Of a stretch of 64,000 nt of DNA, positions 28,684 to 36,465 are shown in pieces. The stretch's first letter is position 1. Every line of letters starts with the position of its first letter. The stretch comes from Spirochaetales bacterium. GTDB taxonomy: Bacteria > Spirochaetota > Spirochaetia > Treponematales > Treponemataceae. The position numbers and the translations under genes are program-made. The notes under the pieces were generated by a model. It saw only the letters and a list, made by a program, of their open reading frames with translations, was not told where the DNA came from and did not search any database. Where the stretch lies: assembly GCA_003252395.1 (NCBI GenBank), contig QKEL01000009.1:620001-684000 (forward strand). The letters are read 5' to 3'.

Positions 28684-30039
28684 ATGGCACGGTTAACGAC
28701 TAAGCCCCACATAACCATACCGATCCTCGCGGCGTGCTCCCTGGCGTTCATCGCCTTTCTTTCCCTCAGCAGGGACGTGCCGCGCCATTCCCTTTGGCAG
28801 GGGTGGCGAACCCTCGCCTGTCCGGCGACCGTTTCAGAAGCGGCGATTACCGAGGCCCTGGAAGCTTCGGGGATACGCGACTTCGCGAGCATGGCCAATT
28901 CCCGCGTCTCCAACCCAAAAAACGAAACCCTTCCCGAATCCTTCTTGTCGACGGTCAACGCCCAGCGCCAAAAATGGTTTGAGCACGAAGGAACGCGCTA
29001 TCTCTACCTGCGTGAACGTTCCGATTTGGACCGAAAGGTCAGCCAAGCCCTGGCCCCGCTCGGAGCCGTCTGGTTTCTTGACGGGAGGGGCGGCTTCTAT
29101 CCCCTGTTCGCGATTCTCTCTCTTGTCAGCTGGTCGGCCATGATGGCGCTTACCCGCAATAGGGCTATCGGACGCGTCGCCTTGATTCCGGCCATTCTCT
29201 TGCCGTATTCCGTCCACCGCTGGCAGGGCTTCGCCGCCGCCTTGGCCATCGTCCTCGCGTCCTTTCTCGCCGGCGAGTACTTTCCGCGCACGGCGCTGCA
29301 AGGGGATCCGCGTAAATCCCTCAGGAAAATGCGTAAGGCGGCGTATTTGCTCGTCCCCCTTTCGGCGCTGGTCCTTTTCCTGTTTTTGGTGCCCCCCGTA
29401 TCGGCCCTGAGAATCATTTTCTCCGCGGCCCTTTGCCCCCTCCTATTCGCGCTGCAAGCCGAGGTTGGCTCCATCGCGGCCCGTTGGATCGATTCGAAGC
29501 GTGCGCATCCCCGCTTTACCCCGGTAAAAATGGCGGAAAGCGCCGCGGTACCCCGCGCCGCGACGGTCCTCAAGGCCTTGGGGCTCGCGATCGTTATTTT
29601 CGCGGCCGGCTTCGCGGGACAGAACTTCGCGATTCACGAATCGATAAAGCCCTCGGGGGAGTTGTCGCTTCCCGCGCCCAGGCGTTATACTGGCCCAAGC
29701 GGTTTTGGCGCAGAAGCGTTCGATACGTTCATGAGCCTCCGCGATAAAGACGGATTGCCCGATCTTGGGGATTTTTTGGCCGTGCGCTGGAGCGTCGATA
29801 CGTTCCCCTGGAGAAGGCTGAAGGATCCCTGGAACATACCATACCGCGGGGCTGTCGCGCGTTACACGGAGTACCGTATCGATTCCGAAGGGAAGATCGC
29901 CGGCACTCCCAAGACGATGCTGACCTTCGACTCGGCGTACGTCCGGCATGCGTTGGCGGCGGCCTCAACGCCGCTCGAGCGGATGCTTCAGGACCAGGGC
30001 CGTTTCGTTTCCGCTAAAATGACGAGGATGTCTCGATGA
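28684..30039 (+). CDS. Multi-pass membrane protein of unknown function upstream of rnf operon
   Basis: 451 aa, several hydrophobic segments, soluble N- and C-terminal parts; no family recognised. Confidence 0.7.
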   Translation: MARLTTKPHITIPILAACSLAFIAFLSLSRDVPRHSLWQGWRTLACPATVSEAAITEALEASGIRDFASMANSRVSNPKNETLPESFLSTVNAQRQKWFEHEGTRYLYLRERSDLDRKVSQALAPLGAVWFLDGRGGFYPLFAILSLVSWSAMMALTRNRAIGRVALIPAILLPYSVHRWQGFAAALAIVLASFLAGEYFPRTALQGDPRKSLRKMRKAAYLLVPLSALVLFLFLVPPVSALRIIFSAALCPLLFALQAEVGSIAARWIDSKRAHPRFTPVKMAESAAVPRAATVLKALGLAIVIFAAGFAGQNFAIHESIKPSGELSLPAPRRYTGPSGFGAEAFDTFMSLRDKDGLPDLGDFLAVRWSVDTFPWRRLKDPWNIPYRGAVARYTEYRIDSEGKIAGTPKTMLTFDSAYVRHALAAASTPLERMLQDQGRFVSAKMTRMSR

Positions 30040-31340
30040 CGCATACCATTCAATTCCGTAGGGGAAGGGCGAAGGTCGAATTCGATTTGCCCGACCTGCC
30101 GTTCGCCGGGAACGCTTTCATACCGTCCATGGCGGTCATCCCGCTCGTTCAGGATTCCTCCGACGAGGCGACGCCCATCGTGTGCGTCGGCGATCACGTG
30201 CGCGAAGGCCAACTAATAGCGCGGGGATCGGTGCCGGTTCACGCGTCGATACCGGGAGTGGTTTCCGCCTTTCGCCGGATTCCCCTTCCCAACGGCAGCA
30301 TCGGCGAAGCGGCCGTTATCTCCCTCAGGGGGTCCTTCAGTATCACCGGCCGGAAGTCCGCGAATAACGATTGGCGGAGCATACCTCCCGGCGACGTATG
30401 CAAAATCGCGGACGAGCGGGGCGTGGTCAATTCCTTCGAGGGGGCCCACTCGCTCGCGAAGGACATTCGCCGCGCCAGGGCCATCGAGAAACCCGTCTTG
30501 GTTTGCAGGCTCTTCGATTCCGATCCCACCTCGCCCGTTGAGTCGCTCACGCTCAAGGAATGCGGCCCTTCGGTCTGGAACGGGTTCGGGATACTGGCTG
30601 CGGCCATGAAGGCCCACGCGATCGTCCTCGCGTTCGAGGAGGGCTCCGCGTCAGCCGTTCCCGCGGAGGATACCCTTCGGGGCCTTTTCGGCGAGGCACG
30701 CGTCTCGGCCATAAGCGTCAAGCCCCGGTATCCCGGCGGAAGCGCGTACCGCCTTTCCAAATTGATTCGGGAGAGGGTATCGGACCTATCGCTATCAAAC
30801 GCGGTGTTTTGCGACGCCGTTACGGCCCTCGCCACGTACGAAGCGGTAGTGCGGGACTTGCCCTCGATTACCATGAACGTTCTGGTCGCCGGCAGCGCCA
30901 TCGCCACCCCCCGCTTTCTTAGGGTAAGGACGGGAACGCTCATCGGAGATATCATCGACGAATGCGGCGGATTTCGCTCTTCGCCCGCGAGAATAATCGT
31001 CAATGGGCTCATCCGAGGCACGGCGCTGTACGATCTGGACACGCCAATCACGCGCTATACCCGCTCGCTCCACGTTATGGATAAGGATTCCTGCCCGTCG
31101 TTCACCGTTCAGTCGTGTACCCATTGCGGTGCCTGCCTCGGCGTCTGCCCGTCCAGGCTGGACCCTATCGGGACCGTGGTAGCGGTCAGAAACCGGTCTT
31201 TAGGCGTAAGAGATATTCAGTCCATTCATGCGTGCGAGCAATGCGGATGCTGTAGCATGGTTTGCCCGGCGCGAATCCCGATCCATCATGAAATCGCCGT
31301 CGGCAGACAGCTTTTAAAGGAAGGAGCACAACGTGACTAA
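30036..31340 (+). CDS. rnfC: RnfC-like electron transport subunit (divergent)
   Basis: Biotinyl-like N-terminal part (PIVCVGDHVREGQLIARGSVPVHASIPGVVS), SLBB-like VRTGTLIGDIIDECGGF, two ferredoxin clusters CTHCGACLGVCPSRLDP and CEQCGCCSMVCPARIPI. Confidence 0.85.
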   Translation: MTHTIQFRRGRAKVEFDLPDLPFAGNAFIPSMAVIPLVQDSSDEATPIVCVGDHVREGQLIARGSVPVHASIPGVVSAFRRIPLPNGSIGEAAVISLRGSFSITGRKSANNDWRSIPPGDVCKIADERGVVNSFEGAHSLAKDIRRARAIEKPVLVCRLFDSDPTSPVESLTLKECGPSVWNGFGILAAAMKAHAIVLAFEEGSASAVPAEDTLRGLFGEARVSAISVKPRYPGGSAYRLSKLIRERVSDLSLSNAVFCDAVTALATYEAVVRDLPSITMNVLVAGSAIATPRFLRVRTGTLIGDIIDECGGFRSSPARIIVNGLIRGTALYDLDTPITRYTRSLHVMDKDSCPSFTVQSCTHCGACLGVCPSRLDPIGTVVAVRNRSLGVRDIQSIHACEQCGCCSMVCPARIPIHHEIAVGRQLLKEGAQRD

Positions 31341-32361
31341 ACCGACGTGGACGGTCAGTCCCTCCCCATTCCTCAGGATCAGGCCAACGGTGAGCGTTAT
31401 GTCCCTGGTCCTGATCGCGACCCTCGTTCCCCATCTCCTCCTCCTCGCGCTCGACGGCAACGTCGCGGCCCTTTTCAATGTCCTTCTTGCCGCGGCCGGC
31501 GCCCTGCTCGCCGAGCTTTGCCGGGGGCAAAAGGGGAGGGACTCCCTGCTCGACGGCACCGTCGCTGTCAGCGGCTTGCTGATCGGACTCTTGCTTCCCG
31601 AAACCTACAATCCCGTATTAGTGCCCATGGTTTCCTTTTTGGGCGTTCTTCTCGCCCGGGTCATCTTTGGCGGAACCGGCTCCTATTGGGTAAACCCGGT
31701 GGCCGTCGCCGTGGCCATCGCCTGGATTAGCCGCCCGGACTCATTTCCCCTTCCGCTGGTCACTCCCGACGGAATACACACCGTGGGGGAAGCCTTTGGC
31801 GCCTTGAAGCTCGACAATTTCGCCGCGGCGCCCTTTGACCAAACGATCACGGAAACGCTCAACCGCTTTCTTTCCCTGACCACGAAAATCAGAATCCCGG
31901 AGGGATACGTTACCCTCTTTGTCTCCTCTCCGTCGGTTATTCCCGCGTTCAGGTTCAATCTCTTGGTCCTGTGCGCCTCAATCGTCCTCATTTCCCTCGA
32001 CGCCATAGACTGGATCGTGCCGGCTTCCTTTCTCGCGACCTACGCGATCGGCTTGCGGTTTTTCACCCTTGGCGTGCCCTGGGACGGCGGAATGGCCTTC
32101 GGCGATATCCTTTTCGGCTTTCTGACCAGCGGCGTTTTATTCACCGCCTTTTACCTCCTGCCCGAATACGCGACATCGCCCCGAACGCCCTGGGGCAAGA
32201 TCGTGACGGGGATCACCGCGGGAATTTCCGTGTCTTTTCTCTGCGGTCCGGGCGGCTCCCCAATCGGGGCCGTGTTTTCGGTTTTGGTCGCGAACGCGCT
32301 CTCGCCCCTTATCGAGTTCGCTGAGAAGCGCATTCCCATAACCGTCGGAGGCCAAGCGTGA
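31333..32361 (+). CDS. rnfD: RnfD-like membrane subunit (divergent)
   Basis: 342 aa multi-TM; SPFLRIRPTVSVMSLVLIATLVPHLL, GGTGSYWVNPVAVAVAIAW, DILFGFLTSGVLFTAFYLLPEYATSP; follows rnfC. Confidence 0.85.
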   Translation: MTKPTWTVSPSPFLRIRPTVSVMSLVLIATLVPHLLLLALDGNVAALFNVLLAAAGALLAELCRGQKGRDSLLDGTVAVSGLLIGLLLPETYNPVLVPMVSFLGVLLARVIFGGTGSYWVNPVAVAVAIAWISRPDSFPLPLVTPDGIHTVGEAFGALKLDNFAAAPFDQTITETLNRFLSLTTKIRIPEGYVTLFVSSPSVIPAFRFNLLVLCASIVLISLDAIDWIVPASFLATYAIGLRFFTLGVPWDGGMAFGDILFGFLTSGVLFTAFYLLPEYATSPRTPWGKIVTGITAGISVSFLCGPGGSPIGAVFSVLVANALSPLIEFAEKRIPITVGGQA

Positions 32362-32825
32362 ACCGAGAAGTAAGGCGTTGGCTATCCGCGGGAGCCTGGA
32401 TATCCCTGATTTTTATCGTGCTCGCCTCGGCGACGCTCGTTCTTGACCATTTTACCGCCGGGCCCTTTGCCGCGACGGTAAAACAATCGGTGGAAGCTAC
32501 TTTGAGTGAATCGAACGCGGACTTTCCACTACCGGCTGAGCGTATCCGGCTCGGCGCCGTTTCAGACCCGTCAACCCTCGCATGGAAGGCCGTACGCGGC
32601 AAAAAGGACGCGGGGTACGTGTTTGCCGTGAGGGTTACCGGCAATTCGGGCCCCTGGCCCGTCATCTTCGTATACGATCCAGCGGAAGGAACGATATTCG
32701 CCGGTATCGCCGGGAGACCGGACGGATACGCGAATCCCGAGCGCTATGGCCTGACGCCCCGGGTGCTTACGTTCTGGCGCTCCCGCTTTGATTCCATCGC
32801 CGCGAGCCTGGAGGTTACGCCATGA
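32358..32825 (+). CDS. rnfG: RnfG-like subunit (short)
   Basis: 155 aa, one N-terminal TM and small periplasmic domain; assigned mainly by position between rnfD and rnfE. Confidence 0.65.
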   Translation: MNREVRRWLSAGAWISLIFIVLASATLVLDHFTAGPFAATVKQSVEATLSESNADFPLPAERIRLGAVSDPSTLAWKAVRGKKDAGYVFAVRVTGNSGPWPVIFVYDPAEGTIFAGIAGRPDGYANPERYGLTPRVLTFWRSRFDSIAASLEVTP

Positions 32826-33406
32826 AACCGGGTAATATCTTTTTTCTCTTCGCCCTCTTTCCCCTGATTCCCGCTTCGTCAACCCTGGCGTACGGAATCG
32901 TGATCTCGATCGCCATCGTATGGTATTTTCTTTCGGGCATACTCTGTAAGCGCCTGGTCTCGATGATCGACGCGGGACCGGCAGGCATCGTGGCTGAATT
33001 GGTCTGCCTTGGCGGATCGGCATCGCTTTTTCTCTGTTTTCTCAGGGCCTTTTCTCCGTTGATCGCGGTATCGCTTTCGTTGTACGCGATCCTTTCGGGC
33101 TTTACCTTCGTCCTGCTCGTCAGTATCGACCGATTCCCCGAAATTTCCGGCTTTCAGATTCCGGTATTGCGCTTTATCCCCTTTTATCTCCTTTTCTCAG
33201 CGCTTCGGGAGCTCCTTTCCTTCGGAAGCCTCAGCGTACCGGTCCGTTCCGGAACCATGACGTTCCCGATCCTTCCCGCTTTCGACTCCTACCGTCTCGG
33301 CTTTTGGGGAACGACCGGCGGCGCGCTTATCCTGCTCGGCCTTATCGCATGGCTCGCGAAGTACCTGAACCGCAGGATATCCGCCTATAGGAGAAACGCG
33401 CAATGA
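32822..33406 (+). CDS. rnfE: RnfE-like membrane subunit (divergent)
   Basis: 194 aa, six TM segments; position and topology fit RnfE. Confidence 0.75.
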   Translation: MKPGNIFFLFALFPLIPASSTLAYGIVISIAIVWYFLSGILCKRLVSMIDAGPAGIVAELVCLGGSASLFLCFLRAFSPLIAVSLSLYAILSGFTFVLLVSIDRFPEISGFQIPVLRFIPFYLLFSALRELLSFGSLSVPVRSGTMTFPILPAFDSYRLGFWGTTGGALILLGLIAWLAKYLNRRISAYRRNAQ

Positions 33407-33966
33407 ACCTCGTAACCCTCGTTTTGCTCTACGCATTCTCCTGCTCAACCGTGCTGGTGTACGGCATTGGCCTTGAAAAGGCCAATCAGGACTCACGGTC
33501 CCTCAGGCTCATGCTGGAGCGTTTTCCTGCCCTCGTGGCGGAACTGGTCGTGGCGGTGCCCGTCTCGCGGAGCCTGGCGGAATTCCTATTGGTGCCCAAC
33601 GGGTTTTCCATCCTGGTCCCGATGGCCGTGATACTCACGTGCGCCCTGACGGTCCTCGCCCTTTCCGCGATCATTTCCGTGCCGTCCAATGTCGAAACCG
33701 GCGAGCGGCTTTTCTTTTTCGGCACGGTATTCCTCAGCGTATCGGAGGGCATGACTTTCACCGGCGCCATGGTTATCGCCCTTGCCTCCCTCGCCGCCTT
33801 TTTCCTCGTCTCCATCCTCCTTGTCGCCATTCGCGAACGGTTTTCCTCGTCAAAAATCAGCGAGGATTGGAAGGGAATCCCCATTATTTTGGTAAGCCTG
33901 GGCCTTCTATTCATCATGCTTAACGCGGCGGATGCCCTCTGGTTTTTGCAGGGAGGAGCGAACTGA
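33403..33966 (+). CDS. rnfA: RnfA-like membrane subunit
   Basis: 187 aa, six TM segments; YAFSCSTVLVYGIGLEKA and ILTCALTVLALSAI align with RnfA/E Cys-containing helices. Confidence 0.78.
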   Translation: MNLVTLVLLYAFSCSTVLVYGIGLEKANQDSRSLRLMLERFPALVAELVVAVPVSRSLAEFLLVPNGFSILVPMAVILTCALTVLALSAIISVPSNVETGERLFFFGTVFLSVSEGMTFTGAMVIALASLAAFFLVSILLVAIRERFSSSKISEDWKGIPIILVSLGLLFIMLNAADALWFLQGGAN

Positions 33967-34559
33967 TGATTTCCCTTCTCGTTAAGTATTCCCTCCTTTT
34001 GGTATCGATTCTCTTGGCGGCGGCGTTAACCGCGCTTTTCGGGTTTATCGCTTCGCGCAAGCCCGTCCGCATCGCTTCGGGTTCCGACGCATCGGCGGGC
34101 GGGGACGCAAAGGAATTATTGCGGGCCGTTATCCTCTGCAATATGGTTCCGCCTTCCATTCCCTATTCGTACGAAACGCAGGGCTTTACCGACTGTCACC
34201 ACGCGAATCTCTCCTTCGGCGGGTTCAGCTCCTGTGCGCGGTCCTGCCTGGGCTTGGGTACCTGCGTCGAGGTGTGTCCTTCCAGCGCCATCCGCATCGG
34301 CGACGGCCGCATTGCCGTAACCGACGCCTGTTCCGGGTGCGGTAAATGCGTCGATTCCTGCCCGCGCAATTTGATCCGCCTCATTCCCCTGGAGCAGCGC
34401 GGTTCGATTAAGTGCGCCGGCGTCTCCATTCCCGAAACCGTCGATATCTGCGAAACGGCCAAAACGGGCCATTTTCTGGATTACCGGGATTTCCCGGAAT
34501 CTTTCTTTAAAAACCTCGACACCTGGGGTATAATCAGGAAAAAGTCGAGGTACGAGTGA
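33966..34559 (+). CDS. rnfB: RnfB-like ferredoxin subunit (short)
   Basis: TM anchor, then FTDCHHANLSFGGFSSCARSCLGLGTCVEVCPSSAI and CSGCGKCVDSCPRNLI. Confidence 0.85.
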   Translation: MISLLVKYSLLLVSILLAAALTALFGFIASRKPVRIASGSDASAGGDAKELLRAVILCNMVPPSIPYSYETQGFTDCHHANLSFGGFSSCARSCLGLGTCVEVCPSSAIRIGDGRIAVTDACSGCGKCVDSCPRNLIRLIPLEQRGSIKCAGVSIPETVDICETAKTGHFLDYRDFPESFFKNLDTWGIIRKKSRYE

Positions 34560-36424
34560 GTCTCCTGAATCCCGTTACCCTTTGTTTGGGTGCCGTATGC
34601 ACGACATCAGACGATTCCTCTGCCGCCGAGAACCTGTACCAATCGGTTTATAAGCCCTTGGTCTCCGCCCTTTATAATCTTCCGCTTTTGCCCTTTACCT
34701 TCGCCTTCGACGGGACTTTCATGGAATGGATGGAATGCCACCATCCCGAGTTTTTCATGATTCTCGAAGAAATGGTTTCGCGAAAGCAAATCGAGATCTT
34801 GGGCGGCGGCTATTACGGCCCCTTTTTCCCCTTATTGCCCCCGGCTGACCGCGTTGGGCAGATCGAGCTTCTTACCACCCAAATTCGTAAGAATTTCGGA
34901 AAGCGGCCGCGGGGAGCCTGGCTCGAGTCCAGCGCGTGGGAACCGTCCCTGATTTCCTCCCTTACGAGCTGCGGCATGGAGTACGTGCTCCTGGACCGAC
35001 GGCAAATCGCCTCCTGCGGCTTTCCGGGGATAGACGGTACCTTTCCGGTAACGGTTGAGGAATACGGGAAAACATTGATCGCCGTTCCCATGGAGTACGG
35101 CGACGCGGATAAAGGCGCCGTGACGCCCGCTGCCTTCGCGGACCGGTATAAGGCCGGCGCGGACTCGCCCGAGGAACGAACGCTTTGCGTTTTCTTTTCG
35201 CCCGCGGACCTCCCCGGCCTTTTCACCGCCGAAGAGGCAAGCCCCTCGTGGATGCAGGGCCTTCTCGACGCGAGCCTATCCCAGACGGGCCCGGTGAACC
35301 TTTCCTTGCCGGGAAAGGCCCTCAAGCGGAACAGGGCGTATCGGAAAGTCTTCATACAGGCGGGCGTGTCCGGGAACGGCCGATCAGCGCCCGATTCCAT
35401 ATCCATTAAAAGCGCGCTCTATTCTTCCCGCTCGGGCATGAACCTATACGCAAAAATGATGTACGTTCACGTCTTGGTCAATCAGCTCCGGGGAGACAAA
35501 TCCCGCAAAAAGAACGCCCGGGAAGAACTGTGGAAATCCCAAAGCGGTGTTTACTACCGGCACGAGATCGATAATCCCGCCGGATGCGAGGGAATCGTCA
35601 GGCTCCGAAACCGCGCCTACAAGCACTTGCTCGTGGCGGAAAAGGCGACCAGGCTCAGGGGCGTCTTTTCCCCTTCGATCGTGTCCTTCGATTTCGACAT
35701 GGACGGACTCAAGGAATACCTCTGCCAACTTGATACCCTCAATATGTACGTGCACTTGAACGGCGGAAAGCTATTCGAATTGGATCATTTTAAAACGAAC
35801 CGGAATTTCGTGGATATCTGCCGGGCAGACGGCGGGCTTTTTATCGATCATTTCTTTTCGAGGGAAGAGACCGATGCCCTCAAACGGGGCGAACCGGCGG
35901 CCATGGAACCGGTATTCGCGGATAAGCTCTACCAGGACGGCAACGCGGATTCCTCAAAACTGGAGATCCAGCTTCGCGCCAACGGGCTTTTCGGGGCCTT
36001 TCAACAGCCCATATCCCTTCGGAAAATGTATTCTTTCCGCAATGAAGGCATACAGCTCCAGAGCATCCTGAAAAACGAAAGCCCCCTCAATCTCGCGGGC
36101 GCCTACGGCATCTCCTTCGACCTGGCGCTCGCCAACTATAAGGGAGCGGATCCGGCCATATCCCTTTATTCCCGGGAAAACCGCATAGACGTCCCCGCGG
36201 AAGCCATGACCATGGACGATGTTGAGTGGATCCGCATTGACGATACGGAAACCAAGGCCCGTTTTACGCTGGAAACGAACGAGAACGCCACGGTTTCCAT
36301 CCAACCCAGACGGGGATCCGACGGGTCGGTCGCGGGGTTGCGGCTGTACGTATATTGGTGCGTGGAGCTGGGCCCGAACTACGAGACGGAGAAGATGGCG
36401 TTCCTGAAGGTAGATACCAAGTAA
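34556..36424 (+). CDS. GH57-like glycoside hydrolase / 4-alpha-glucanotransferase-type (DUF1925/1926-like)
   Basis: 622 aa; FDGTFMEWMECHHPEFFMILEEMVSRKQIEILGGGYYGPFFPLLPPADRVGQIELLTTQIRKNFGKRPRGAWLES is a GH57 N-terminus. Confidence 0.85.
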   Translation: MSLLNPVTLCLGAVCTTSDDSSAAENLYQSVYKPLVSALYNLPLLPFTFAFDGTFMEWMECHHPEFFMILEEMVSRKQIEILGGGYYGPFFPLLPPADRVGQIELLTTQIRKNFGKRPRGAWLESSAWEPSLISSLTSCGMEYVLLDRRQIASCGFPGIDGTFPVTVEEYGKTLIAVPMEYGDADKGAVTPAAFADRYKAGADSPEERTLCVFFSPADLPGLFTAEEASPSWMQGLLDASLSQTGPVNLSLPGKALKRNRAYRKVFIQAGVSGNGRSAPDSISIKSALYSSRSGMNLYAKMMYVHVLVNQLRGDKSRKKNAREELWKSQSGVYYRHEIDNPAGCEGIVRLRNRAYKHLLVAEKATRLRGVFSPSIVSFDFDMDGLKEYLCQLDTLNMYVHLNGGKLFELDHFKTNRNFVDICRADGGLFIDHFFSREETDALKRGEPAAMEPVFADKLYQDGNADSSKLEIQLRANGLFGAFQQPISLRKMYSFRNEGIQLQSILKNESPLNLAGAYGISFDLALANYKGADPAISLYSRENRIDVPAEAMTMDDVEWIRIDDTETKARFTLETNENATVSIQPRRGSDGSVAGLRLYVYWCVELGPNYETEKMAFLKVDTK

Positions 36425-36429
36425 AACCG

Positions 36430-36458
36430 TTGACTGTTTCTACGCGAAATTTTATCAT
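36430..36458 (+). promoter_or_regulatory. Predicted metG promoter, leaderless
   Basis: TTGACT (36430-36435), 17 bp, TATCAT (36453-36458), 7 nt, ATG 36466. No Shine-Dalgarno. Confidence 0.6.
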
Positions 36459-36465
36459 GTCCGCT

